Shown here one piece after another: positions 12,183 through 21,163 of a stretch of 34,546 bases of DNA. The notes beneath the pieces were generated by a model. It was not told the DNA's origin and ran no database searches. It saw nothing but the letters and a program-made list of their open reading frames with translations. How positions within the stretch are numbered: position 1 is the first letter of the stretch; each line of letters opens with the position of its first letter. Position numbers and translations under genes: made by a program. Source of the DNA: a virus; the IMG/VR virus record IMGVR_UViG_3300030041_000050, positions 1 through 34,546 of that record; one strand, 5' to 3'.

Positions 12183-12452
12183 CTACTTCTTCACTTGAGG
12201 TGCTGGTGGAACTTGGGGCACTTCCGAGGAGTTGCTGAAGCTCTCTTCGATCAGATGCAATACACTGCTTGCAAATGCCACCAAGAACGCTGTGCTCGCA
12301 GCTGCCAAAGCGGCTTTGGAATTCGGAGCACCGTCCTTCATGAACATTTGCTCCTGCAACACTGATAACCCCGTCGTGCTTGCGGCCACGAAGGCTAAGA
12401 CGAACATGCGACCACCACGGAAGAGGGCGCTGCGGATTGCCGTCTTGTTCAT
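12183..12452 (-). CDS. Putative holin
   Basis: ATG at 12452 is preceded by CAGGAGCAGCAGGCA. The 89-residue product has a basic start (KTAIRSALFRGGR), two transmembrane segments (about 16-34 and 46-66), and a polar, Pro-rich C-terminus ending in KK. Size and two-helix topology fit a class II type holin, which makes the inner-membrane lesion that releases the endolysin. It lies right after the transglycosylase-like gene. No start for a dual antiholin is obvious. Confidence 0.65.
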   Translation of the reverse strand: MNKTAIRSALFRGGRMFVLAFVAASTTGLSVLQEQMFMKDGAPNSKAALAAASTAFLVAFASSVLHLIEESFSNSSEVPQVPPAPQVKK

Positions 12453-12489
12453 TGCCTGCTGCTCCTGGGTTCATCATACCACTACGAGC

Positions 12490-12972
12490 CTAACTGACGG
12501 CGTGACCGCTATGTAATGCTAGGTAGTTAGCAAGTACATCACTGGCATAATCGTTGCCTGTGGTACACGCATCGAAGTCGTTCTGACTCACGTGCGCATT
12601 CCAAGCAGCACCAAGACCAGCGTTGAACGAAGCGGCGATTCCCTTGATTAACGCATCACCTTCTAAGCCTTGTTCCACGAGCCAATCCATCGCCGGCTTA
12701 ATGAAATGCGCAATCGCGTACGCCGTGTTTGCGCTAGGATCTGCCCAATCAGACGGCCATGAAGACGTCAATTGGAATAAACCATGACCGCCATCGGCGC
12801 TGACCACTGAAGCTGCATCCCACGACCCTGCACGCTGACCCCGTAGAGTTTCACGGTTCGCAATCGCATAGCAAAGCAGTGCCGAAACGTTGGCGTCATC
12901 TGCTGCTTTCTGGATGATCTCTGCGTAAATAAGCTGCGTCGGAATCTTGCCGGAATCTATACCGTGGATCAT
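12490..12972 (-). CDS. Lytic transglycosylase-like muralytic enzyme (endolysin candidate)
   Basis: ATG at 12972 follows TGAGGCATT. The 160-residue product has the lysozyme/SLT landmarks in order: E41 in YAIANRETLRG as catalytic acid, GGHGLFQLTSSW at 61-72, and AASFNAGLGAAWN at 113-125. It cleaves the glycan chain of peptidoglycan. It has no signal peptide, so it either crosses the membrane through the holin or acts as part of the virion. Its place between ejection genes and the holin fits either, with endolysin preferred. Confidence 0.75.
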   Translation of the reverse strand: MIHGIDSGKIPTQLIYAEIIQKAADDANVSALLCYAIANRETLRGQRAGSWDAASVVSADGGHGLFQLTSSWPSDWADPSANTAYAIAHFIKPAMDWLVEQGLEGDALIKGIAASFNAGLGAAWNAHVSQNDFDACTTGNDYASDVLANYLALHSGHAVS

Positions 12973-12978
12973 AATGCC

Positions 12979-15531
12979 TCACTGTTGCGGTGGGGTAACA
13001 ACTAAGCCTTGACGGATAAGCTCACGCACGGCTTTGTGTCGGGGTGTTTCTGACTTGCTAAAGTGACCGCCGCCGATAACGGCTGGAGCACGCAACCATA
13101 ATGGCATGGGTTTAGCACTGCGCTGCGCCTGTTCTTTTGGCTTCAATGGCTGCTTCACGATATCAAGCAACCCACCACCAGGGACATATGACTTGATAAT
13201 GTCTCCTGTGCCACGTTGCTTGGAATCCTCACCCATTGCCGTATACGTGCCCTTAACGCTTGGGCTCGACCAATAGCGCCCAGGCTCAAAAGCAAAGTTC
13301 GCCACACGGCTTGAGAAGCCACCTGGATCAAGATCGACCCCATACTCAGGCTCGAAGTAATCTTGGTTAATATCGGACGTAGCACGAGCGTAGTTCTTGA
13401 GCGAAGCACGGCCCTTTTGACTGGAGATTGAGTTCACCGCACCACGAGGAACGGTAGAAGTCACCCAGCTCGCAAACGGTGCCCCGGTACGGCTAACGTC
13501 CTTCGTGAACTGTGATTGCTCATCAGGGTTGCCGAAGGCTTTTCGCACCTCGTGGGCCGCGTCAGGGCCTGATAAGCCAGCCTTGCGAGCCTTGTGGAAC
13601 ATTACTGTGGCTTGGCCTTCGTGAATCTTCGTGAGCACATTCTGCTGCGCGTTATAGGCACGTGCTACAGGGTTCTTCTGCACTTCATGGGAGCCATAAC
13701 CATGAACCGGCATAGCGCCATGGAGACGTGCTTCTTCCGCCTCTTTAAGCGCTTGAGGGTCGCCAGCTATTTGACGAGCAGCATGAGCCGCACCCTCCGC
13801 AGAGGCGCTCCAACCACCGAACTTACCACCGACGCCCATCTGTTGATTCAGGTTCGATACGTGAGGGACGATGTTCGCGAATAAGCTCGTACGGAATGGC
13901 TTAGCGACGTTCTGCTGCAGCCAACTCGGTTCTTGGATGACCTTCTCACCAAACATGCGATCATGAAGTGCTTCCGGCATCTCCGGGATAGCGCCAGAAT
14001 GACCAGGGAAGATGCCCTCGGGGATGGCTTCATCCGTAACAGGCGCTCCGGGCTTCAGGAATTTTGCACGCTTTGCCGCTGTTTGCACCATCTCTTGTTG
14101 TTGCTGCGCCAGAGTCTGCTCATACTTAGCTTTACGCTTCAGCGCAGGTGCCGGGTTGTTCGTTTTTGGGTTGCGTGTTGCGTTTGGGTGAAGCGCAAAG
14201 AATTCGTCAGGCTCATCTTCTGCCATCGAATGCTGAATAATCGCATCATGCCCATGCTTCTTAGCCAGTTCAGCCCCGATCCGATCAGCCGCTGCCCACT
14301 TGCCTTCTAAACCGCGTACACCCTCAACTGCCTTATCATCGAGGCCTAAATCCGTGAGAACATGCTGCTCCATCCGTCGCTTGGGCTCGGAGAATGACGA
14401 GCTTAAAGCACGATCTTGAACGCGCTCAATTAAGGGCGATGTCGGCGAGGGCGCTTTCTTCTCTAACGCAGCACCAAGCATCGCGCCACCAGCAGGCTTA
14501 TACCTGAAGCCACGAGCCTCTGCTTGCGCTTTACGCTCTTCTTTCGAAGCAAGATTCTGCTCGGGAAGATAACGGCGACCCCAATCGTCCTTCACGAGAT
14601 TCGCCGTTGGCAACTTCGCATCTTCAGCACTAGGCTTAAATCCACGAGAAAGCAGCGACTTGCGCACATTCGCATCGCCTTCACGCCAAAGCATAGGGTC
14701 GGTTAAATGCTTGTTAAGCTTGTGAAGCGTCAGCCGGTCTTGCATTGGCAATTGCATCGCCACATGATGATTGCGAATATCACGGCCAGTGAGCTTCATC
14801 TGCGTTAGCGTATTGTGAAGATGCTCCAACTCTGGCCGCATGCCCTCAATGATATGGGAGTATTCAGCTTCACGCGCTTTCGAAAGTACGCGCTGGCCAG
14901 CTTCATGCGAGCGCACAACATTCAAGCCGCTTTGCTGCATCCCCTGAAGCGGGCGCCCTGAAGCGGTGAAGTAATTCTTAGCGCTCTGAGCAGTGCTAGC
15001 AGCCTTTTCACGTACTGGAGCAGGCAAAGCTTTAGCAAGCTTCTCAATCGTTTTCCCCGCTTTGGAAAACTTCCCAACACGCTTCAAAAGCGATATTACA
15101 TCTAAGCCAGGAACATACGTTGCTGGGTCAAGCAAGCTCTGGACGGCATAATCAAAAACGGCCTGTTCAGGACCGTTTAGTGTATCTTTATTCCAATCAT
15201 CACCAAACAGTGCAGTGCCGACACGATTCTCGACACGATGCGTCTGCTCAATGTCACCTTCTGGGTCGGTCACAGAGCGCCCAACACGAGCGGGTAGTCC
15301 CTTAAAATTGCCAGCAGTGAGAGCATCAGCGGCACCCATCCCTGCGCGCTCACTTGTCCCAAGGGTCGCCATCGTGCCATTCACAAGCGGGTTCTGGCCT
15401 ATCCACTCCATCGCATCGTCAACGTTGCGCTTGCCCTGCGCTGCAGCTTTCCATGCCGGCGTGCGCGAGACTTGATGATACAGACGATCCAACTCTGCTT
15501 GGGCTTGATGCCAATTATGCTGATTTGTCAT
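12979..15531 (-). CDS. Large internal virion / ejection protein
   Basis: ATG at 15531 overlaps the upstream stop (ATGA). At 850 residues it is the largest protein. It is mostly helical and charged, without membrane segments, and ends the set of four ejection-type genes, as in other podoviruses where three or more internal proteins are delivered into the cell. Residues about 414-450 (IGAELAKKHGHDAIIQHSMA, then EFFALHP) recall the C-terminal strand pair of ADP-ribosyltransferase-like domains, but the N-terminal motifs are not evident. Function inferred from position and size. Confidence 0.65.
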   Translation of the reverse strand: MTNQHNWHQAQAELDRLYHQVSRTPAWKAAAQGKRNVDDAMEWIGQNPLVNGTMATLGTSERAGMGAADALTAGNFKGLPARVGRSVTDPEGDIEQTHRVENRVGTALFGDDWNKDTLNGPEQAVFDYAVQSLLDPATYVPGLDVISLLKRVGKFSKAGKTIEKLAKALPAPVREKAASTAQSAKNYFTASGRPLQGMQQSGLNVVRSHEAGQRVLSKAREAEYSHIIEGMRPELEHLHNTLTQMKLTGRDIRNHHVAMQLPMQDRLTLHKLNKHLTDPMLWREGDANVRKSLLSRGFKPSAEDAKLPTANLVKDDWGRRYLPEQNLASKEERKAQAEARGFRYKPAGGAMLGAALEKKAPSPTSPLIERVQDRALSSSFSEPKRRMEQHVLTDLGLDDKAVEGVRGLEGKWAAADRIGAELAKKHGHDAIIQHSMAEDEPDEFFALHPNATRNPKTNNPAPALKRKAKYEQTLAQQQQEMVQTAAKRAKFLKPGAPVTDEAIPEGIFPGHSGAIPEMPEALHDRMFGEKVIQEPSWLQQNVAKPFRTSLFANIVPHVSNLNQQMGVGGKFGGWSASAEGAAHAARQIAGDPQALKEAEEARLHGAMPVHGYGSHEVQKNPVARAYNAQQNVLTKIHEGQATVMFHKARKAGLSGPDAAHEVRKAFGNPDEQSQFTKDVSRTGAPFASWVTSTVPRGAVNSISSQKGRASLKNYARATSDINQDYFEPEYGVDLDPGGFSSRVANFAFEPGRYWSSPSVKGTYTAMGEDSKQRGTGDIIKSYVPGGGLLDIVKQPLKPKEQAQRSAKPMPLWLRAPAVIGGGHFSKSETPRHKAVRELIRQGLVVTPPQQ

Positions 15532-16544
15532 TTGTTCGCCTGCGCAGCGTCAATGATGAGCTGCTGCGCCTGCTCTGGTGCTAAGCCATCAGCATTCGTC
15601 AAGGAAGCCTTGATAGACGTAGGAGACTCACCATCATTAAGACGCTTCTGAACTGATTGCTGATACATGGCGGCGTCCATGGCACTCAAGTGGCGAACAG
15701 ATCCACCAGTAGCGGCTTTAGGCTGCGCATGACGCAAAGCTGCTAGAGCAACTGCCTTCTGCTCTGGCTTTAGCTTCTTATCACCTTGGATCAAGATCTC
15801 AGCATGATGTGGCGGGATCGAGCCTTCTTTTACCTGAGTGATAAGATTCGACACATTATCATCAAGGCCAACGCCCTCAAGCCCCTCACGGAATCCCTGA
15901 TATTGCCCGCGCTGATCCAAGCCCTGTTGCTGCAACCCAATGCGCTGCTCGCCTAAACTATCGGCATTATTCGCACGAGTAAGTTCAATCTCAAGCTTTT
16001 GTGGGATTGCCTTAGTCTCTGCTTGCTTAAACGCAACATTCGCAGCGACTTGATCCGCGTAGGCCTTTGTACGAGCAGACTTACCATACTCATCATCAAG
16101 GCTCTTGAGGAAGTCCATCGTGACCTTGGATGCGCCAACCTTCGACGCATTCTGTAATGCTCCAAAGATCCAGGCATCAAAGCCATCGCCTTTGGGGAAT
16201 TGCTGGCCTGAAAACCACTTCGCGAATGCCTTATCACCCATATTGCCCTGGGTTGTAGCATCATCTTGAAGCTTTAATGATTTGGTATTCTCATCAGTCG
16301 CAGCAATGGTTGAGGTGTTTTTGCGTTTCTCTTCGCCAAACTTATCAACATCAAGCCCATATTGCTTTTGAGCCAGTTGAGCGTTCTGCTGCTGTAACCC
16401 AAGCGTTGCCGCTTGTTGCGCATTCTCAAGTTGCTGCTGCTTGAGATCACGCTGAACTTTGGCCTTTTCTTGCTGCCCCTGGAGATATGCTGCAGCAAAG
16501 CCAACACCTGATGCTAAGGGGCTCTCAACGTCATAAGGAGGCAT
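15528..16544 (-). CDS. Putative internal virion / ejection protein, 338 residues
   Basis: ATG at 16544 overlaps the upstream stop (TAATG). An Ala/Gly-rich hydrophobic start is followed by a long Gln-rich coiled coil (about residues 25-75, with QQEKAKVQRDLKQQQLENAQ) and a helical remainder. The composition and the position between the Gln-rich proteins and the 850-residue protein match podovirus ejection proteins that build a conduit across the periplasm. Confidence 0.6.
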   Translation of the reverse strand: MPPYDVESPLASGVGFAAAYLQGQQEKAKVQRDLKQQQLENAQQAATLGLQQQNAQLAQKQYGLDVDKFGEEKRKNTSTIAATDENTKSLKLQDDATTQGNMGDKAFAKWFSGQQFPKGDGFDAWIFGALQNASKVGASKVTMDFLKSLDDEYGKSARTKAYADQVAANVAFKQAETKAIPQKLEIELTRANNADSLGEQRIGLQQQGLDQRGQYQGFREGLEGVGLDDNVSNLITQVKEGSIPPHHAEILIQGDKKLKPEQKAVALAALRHAQPKAATGGSVRHLSAMDAAMYQQSVQKRLNDGESPTSIKASLTNADGLAPEQAQQLIIDAAQANK

Positions 16545-17647
16545 TATGCTGGGTAACTCCCGATGTCAGTGCCTTGCTGCGAGGAATCAGTGCCGTAATA
16601 ACTTGGGGAAGAACTGCCGCTAGAACTCGATCCGAGGGAAGATCCTAAGTTGCTAAACGCATTCGCCGCTCCGGATTGCACTGGGAAGTTATTCGCAACC
16701 GAGCCTGCGAGATTCTGGCTTCCCGTCATCTGCGATCCAGCAAGGTCTGCCTGTCCGGTATAACCAGCTGTGTTCATACTCTGGAAGTTGTTCAGGTTCG
16801 TGTTGTACGCATTCTGCAGCGCCGTTGCATACGCACCATTCGCATCATTCGCAGCAGTTGCGTTGTACTGATTCGCGTTATACATATTCGAGAGGTTCTG
16901 CCCGGTCATCGTGTTCATGGCACTTTGATTGGCCAAGCCCGTCTGCTGATTCAAGCCTGCCTGCGTATTATAAAGACCAAGCTGATTGGCTTGCCCATTC
17001 TGAAGCACACCGGCATTCTGCGAATTAAGACTCAGCTGATTCTGCTGCCCACCTGAGATGAGCGATGCCAATGATTGACCAAGCCCAGAGGTGAGCTGCC
17101 CCTGAAGCTGGTTCTGCGCCGTTACCGCAGCACCGCCGTTAATGCCCATTGAAGCTAGCTGGCTATTGAGGTTCGCTGTTGACTGTGCCGCAGCTGGCTG
17201 ATACGCGGCCATAAGCTGTTGCTCTGCCGCTTGAGGACCAACTTGACCAGCAAGATTTCCACCGGATAGCTGCTGCAATTGCCCAAGCGTATTCTGCCCG
17301 CTAAATTGGTTGACGAGGTTTTGATTAACGCCCTGACCGAGCTGCGCCGCTTGAGCAGTGGTGGCTTGCCCTTGCGTGGGCGTGCTTAAATACGACGGCT
17401 GTAATGGGTTTGCCGTCTGAGCACCAGTGTAGTTCGCGTTAATGTTCGTGCTATACGGATCTAAGGACCCGGCAGAACTGTTATACTGTGGCCCTCCAGG
17501 ATTCATATAGTCGTAAATCTGCTGCTGTTGAGGATTGAGCGAAGTTTGCGCTTGTTGAGCTGCTAGTTGCTGCTGATTCTGCTGAATACCAGCAGAAATG
17601 CTAGCAGCCAAATAGTCAGGGTCACTAGACACCCCAGGAACCGACAT
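16544..17647 (-). CDS. Asn/Gln-rich putative ejection protein, 367 residues
   Basis: ATG at 17647 overlaps the upstream stop (TGATG) and follows AAGGTGGCAAGCTG. The protein is extremely rich in Gln, Asn, Ala, Gly and Ser with few charged residues. It contains repeated turns such as GLYNTQAGLNQQTGLANQS and a C-terminal Ser run. Such sequences are helical but flexible and are found in internal proteins that must unfold to leave the capsid. No enzyme motif. Confidence 0.6.
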   Translation of the reverse strand: MSVPGVSSDPDYLAASISAGIQQNQQQLAAQQAQTSLNPQQQQIYDYMNPGGPQYNSSAGSLDPYSTNINANYTGAQTANPLQPSYLSTPTQGQATTAQAAQLGQGVNQNLVNQFSGQNTLGQLQQLSGGNLAGQVGPQAAEQQLMAAYQPAAAQSTANLNSQLASMGINGGAAVTAQNQLQGQLTSGLGQSLASLISGGQQNQLSLNSQNAGVLQNGQANQLGLYNTQAGLNQQTGLANQSAMNTMTGQNLSNMYNANQYNATAANDANGAYATALQNAYNTNLNNFQSMNTAGYTGQADLAGSQMTGSQNLAGSVANNFPVQSGAANAFSNLGSSLGSSSSGSSSPSYYGTDSSQQGTDIGSYPA

Positions 17648-18168
17648 CAGCTTGCCACCTTATTGCCACCGAAGTAATTCTGCAAGTACGTCAAGGGCAC
17701 GCCCATACTAGGCGATGATGTCTGCTGACCACCTGGCATCGCTTGACCTTGCTGAGGGGCCTGCTGCCCAAACATGCCACCTAGATTTTGCGCTGGAGCC
17801 TGTTGCTGCTGAGGCATTACCTGGCGCATCTGCTGCCCTTGACCGCCGCCATGGCCTACCGGAGAGCCATTCGAGCCAATCTGCCCGCCACCAATCGAAC
17901 CACCGGGAGCAGCAAGCGCCTGAGGCTGCTGAATGCCTTGCCAAGTCTGTGCTGGGTTAGGGTTCTGATTCAGATACTGCTGGTATTGCTGCATCATGTT
18001 CATGTAAGCAGAAAGCTGCTGAGAACTGGCTAACTGACCGGAACTCTTGAGGATGCTCGCGGCATTGTTTTGTGCATTCGTTTGGGCGGCTGCATTAGCA
18101 GCACTCTGATCGCTACTACCGATTATACTTGCTACAGCACCAATCGCTGGAATGATGAAATTTGCCAC
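17647..18168 (-). CDS. Gln-rich putative ejection protein, 173 residues (GTG start)
   Basis: GTG at 18168 follows AGGAGGTCGTTT, a strong ribosome site. The N-terminus (NFIIPAIGAVASIIG) is a hydrophobic Ala/Gly-rich segment as seen in podovirus ejection proteins that insert into membranes. The rest is Gln/Gly/Pro-rich. The gene begins the ejection block after a clear start signal and a short gap behind the tail genes. Confidence 0.6.
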   Translation of the reverse strand: MANFIIPAIGAVASIIGSSDQSAANAAAQTNAQNNAASILKSSGQLASSQQLSAYMNMMQQYQQYLNQNPNPAQTWQGIQQPQALAAPGGSIGGGQIGSNGSPVGHGGGQGQQMRQVMPQQQQAPAQNLGGMFGQQAPQQGQAMPGGQQTSSPSMGVPLTYLQNYFGGNKVAS

Positions 18169-18192
18169 AAACGACCTCCTACTACGAGTTTA

Positions 18193-18480
18193 TCACACGA
18201 TCCAGATCGTGAATGTGCCGGTGTTGTTGAACTGAAGATTCGCCGTGGTGATCGTCCATGCTGTTGCGGTACGAGCCCAATTCACATACGCCGTCCCAGG
18301 ATCGAGGATCAGCACGAAGCTGGGGATACGTCCCAAGTTGTGCTTGATTGACACGCCTGTATTAGCGGCCCCAACGGTGACGATCCTAATAATGCCCCGC
18401 CCCATAGGAAGACCATCCGTAATCGTTTGCGGTACGAGAAACGGTATGAGGCTCGCAGTGTTCCCAAGCTCATTACTCAC
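18193..18480 (-). CDS. Small tail-fibre-like beta protein, 95 residues
   Basis: GTG at 18480 gives an 8-base overlap with the upstream stop; the open frame extends to 18624 but that part lies inside the upstream gene. The start lacks a good ribosome site, so coupling is assumed. The C-terminal part (VSIKHNLGRIPSFVLILDPG then WTITTANLQF and TIWIV) has the HNLGRIP pattern of small phage tail beta-sandwich domains. It probably forms part of the fibre or a receptor-binding tip. Confidence 0.55.
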   Translation of the reverse strand: MSNELGNTASLIPFLVPQTITDGLPMGRGIIRIVTVGAANTGVSIKHNLGRIPSFVLILDPGTAYVNWARTATAWTITTANLQFNNTGTFTIWIV

Positions 18481-19414
18481 CCAGCGCAATCCATGAGATA
18501 TACGCAGGCGTATTGATACCTGTACTTGATGGGTTGCAAATTTGAATCGCAAAACCCGTTGCGTTACTCGATAATACGTATGCCGTACTATATTCGCCAC
18601 GCCCTGAAATGACATTAGGAACAAGCGTGATGGTTGGCGTAGCAGAGAACGCTTTTGTAAATGTGACGTTATACCCGGTCACACACGTTGTGGCGGATAT
18701 GCCAATACTTGAGACAGCCAAATCACCATGTTCAAAATGCGTATCCGTTGAACCAGATGCACTTTGGGCATCAAACGGTAAAGTATAAGTTGTTCCAGAT
18801 ACCGTTTGATTCATCGTGCCGGCCAAAGTCGTGAAGGAACCATTTGCGGCAACGGCGGCACGAATGCCCATATCACCGCCATAATCAATGGCGACCGTGC
18901 CATATCCTGGGTTAGCGGTAATGAGCGCGTTGTTACCGGTAATGCCAGCTACGGCCAGGCTATTACTCGCACCAATGCCGCCTGTAGTATAGCCGCCAGC
19001 ACTGGTACCCCACAGAAGGCCGCTCTGCACGGCGGTTCCAGATACGCCAGCCATGAATGGTGTCCCGGAGCTTGTGCTCGTGACCGTACCGCTGGCGTTT
19101 AGCGTAGTCGTAGTCAGACCATTAGAGAATGTGTAATTCTGACTGCCGCCAAACGTCGCTTGCGCTCCGGTTGTGGGAATCACTTGACTGGCGTAAATCC
19201 CGGATGTGCCTATATTGTTGTAATCAATATTATTCCCGCAGCTTTGTAAATTGCTGAAATTGTTATTGACCTGAGCTGCTACCGCAGAAGTCCCAGCAGT
19301 AAAAGTGTATGGGATGGTACACGTCGTCGCCGATGCAGGGCGCGACATGAACCACATCAGCGCAATCATCCATGGAATAACAGTCAGTAGGCTATAGCGT
19401 TTGATTTGATGCAC
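18473..19414 (-). CDS. Putative tail fibre protein with signal peptide
   Basis: GTG at 19414 lies seven bases after GGGAG. This start gives a Sec-type N-terminus: HQIKRY, a hydrophobic core (SLLTVIPWMIALMWFM), and an ASA cleavage site before TTCTIPY. Residues after that read TAGTSAVAAQVNNNFSNL, a pattern often seen at the start of phage fibre and collar-type proteins. The remainder is Thr/Ser/Gly-rich and beta-like, ending in a compact domain (FSATPTITLVPN, AYISWIALGE). 313 residues. The signal peptide is unexpected for a cytoplasmically assembled virion part. Confidence 0.6.
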   Translation of the reverse strand: MHQIKRYSLLTVIPWMIALMWFMSRPASATTCTIPYTFTAGTSAVAAQVNNNFSNLQSCGNNIDYNNIGTSGIYASQVIPTTGAQATFGGSQNYTFSNGLTTTTLNASGTVTSTSSGTPFMAGVSGTAVQSGLLWGTSAGGYTTGGIGASNSLAVAGITGNNALITANPGYGTVAIDYGGDMGIRAAVAANGSFTTLAGTMNQTVSGTTYTLPFDAQSASGSTDTHFEHGDLAVSSIGISATTCVTGYNVTFTKAFSATPTITLVPNVISGRGEYSTAYVLSSNATGFAIQICNPSSTGINTPAYISWIALGE

Positions 19415-21158
19415 GTAATGGCTCCCAAGCAGCGACTTCAACGTAGTAACCGATTACAACCCACCCATTGGTGGAAGACTCAGAGAAGCCAATTTGGGCG
19501 TTGTTCGCTACCGCTGGCGCTTGCGTATCTAAGGCGAGAAATGCATACGGCTGGTTAGCATTGCCTTGGCCTGACCATTGCAACTGCCCCCAATCGGTGC
19601 CCCAAGTCGTTGCTGTTCCAACCGATGCTGTAATCTGTCCAGATGTACCGGATGTACGCCCACCGAGACTACCGCCGCCATACCAGAGTGCTTGAAACGT
19701 CAGCGAACCATTGTAAATGCCTGATGCTAAATGCCCGAATAGGCTTAAGACAAGCCACACTTTCGACACTGTTTTCGGGCGCAGCGCCCCATCTGCCGCC
19801 CAAATATCTTCAAAGAAATCAGACTTGCCTGTAAATAACGATGTAATAGGATTGCCATACCCGGTAGTTCCCGGGACAGCATCAGAGAATCCATAACCAA
19901 ACTTACTAACACGATCAAGACTCGCATCGACCCAAACGAAATTCCCATCATCTCCAGGGCCGCGCAGAGGTGCCGCGCCGCCAACATACATCCCCTGGAT
20001 CTCTCCAGTGGTTGGTTTTTGATTCTCATCTAATTGCCGGAAATTAAACCAAATGCCAGTATCGTTCGAATACGCACTTGATCCACTGGTAAACCAAATA
20101 AGATACTTGCCACTTTGACGAACCGCTACTGCTGTTTGGTTATTCGCAATAATCGCCGGATAACCAACCATGGTGGAGTCGAAATACGTGTTAATAGCAG
20201 TAGAGATTAATTCTGGTGGCTCGCCATTTAACGCAACAGTATATACACCGTCAATGCCAAGGAACACACCAAAGCCGTCGAAACGAACGATGCTACGAGG
20301 AGAAAGGCAACCAACCGACGCTGATATGATCGACGGATAAAAGATTGTCGCTCCATAAAGCGACGTGAAGGTAAAGGCATAAATACAGGCCTCTTTGAAG
20401 ATAATAATGCCAATTTCTAATGTTAATAAGCCGGTAATATTTCCGCCATTAACACCATCATTCAGTCCGACAAAATAAGGGATATACCCGGTAGCGTTCC
20501 CTGGAGACGTTAACGCTGCTGGAACGGTAAAGTTGTTCGGGTAATCAGGATTGCTGACATACACCGCAGACATCGCGGTAGGCTCGCCAGAATATAACAA
20601 ATAGTTCGAATATGTTGTCACATACGCCGGTGTAATGGTCGCACTAGCAGTAAGGTTCAACGGGACCTGGGCACTGGTCAATGACGTTGCAGCAGCAATG
20701 TTAAAGCCCGGTCCTTGCCATACCCAAGGCGTATCGACACCATTAACAATAAAAAGACAATTGGTCGCCGTGTTCGGCTCGTACATCTGCGCGGCTTGTA
20801 TCGGCCCCGCACCTGACGCCATCGATCCTATCGACGTCCACGTTGCATCAGAAGCCTTTGCCGCGTAAAGTTTATTGCCGTCCACCTGGACAATAACATA
20901 GGTTTGATTGTTGAAACGAGCTGTAGCAATGCCCGAACCAACACCGCCGCCACCTGTAGCAGCAGCAGTGATAAATGAATTCGAACCTGGGCGCTTCGAT
21001 ATCGAACGGCCATAGGCATACCAACAATTAACCGATTGTGAAAGTTGATTGCGCTTAATCGCATGGTCATCATCTGATGTATTTAACCCCCCGCCAAGAT
21101 CGTTATAGGGAACAATACGAGGCCCAGGTGGAAACGCAGATGTAGCTCTAGGGCCCAT
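19392..21158 (-). CDS. Tail nozzle / stabilisation protein (beta-propeller type)
   Basis: I prefer ATG 21158, five bases after the adaptor stop; TTG 21188 would overlap the adaptor gene. The N-terminal YNDLGGGLNTSDDDHAI and NQLSQSVNCW, followed by repeated beta segments (TYVIVQVDGNKLYAA, CLFIVNGVDTPWVW, KYLIWFTSGSS), match the nozzle proteins of short-tailed phages, which sit below the adaptor and close the tail tube. About 588 residues is in the normal range. Directly follows the adaptor gene, as expected. Confidence 0.65.
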   Translation of the reverse strand: MGPRATSAFPPGPRIVPYNDLGGGLNTSDDDHAIKRNQLSQSVNCWYAYGRSISKRPGSNSFITAAATGGGGVGSGIATARFNNQTYVIVQVDGNKLYAAKASDATWTSIGSMASGAGPIQAAQMYEPNTATNCLFIVNGVDTPWVWQGPGFNIAAATSLTSAQVPLNLTASATITPAYVTTYSNYLLYSGEPTAMSAVYVSNPDYPNNFTVPAALTSPGNATGYIPYFVGLNDGVNGGNITGLLTLEIGIIIFKEACIYAFTFTSLYGATIFYPSIISASVGCLSPRSIVRFDGFGVFLGIDGVYTVALNGEPPELISTAINTYFDSTMVGYPAIIANNQTAVAVRQSGKYLIWFTSGSSAYSNDTGIWFNFRQLDENQKPTTGEIQGMYVGGAAPLRGPGDDGNFVWVDASLDRVSKFGYGFSDAVPGTTGYGNPITSLFTGKSDFFEDIWAADGALRPKTVSKVWLVLSLFGHLASGIYNGSLTFQALWYGGGSLGGRTSGTSGQITASVGTATTWGTDWGQLQWSGQGNANQPYAFLALDTQAPAVANNAQIGFSESSTNGWVVIGYYVEVAAWEPLRASNQTL

Positions 21159-21163
21159 GCCAC

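Noticed and set aside
12001-12477. A 158-residue reading of the gene after the holin
   Set aside because: The first two thirds overlap the holin gene fully in another frame. The real ribosome site precedes ATG 12171.
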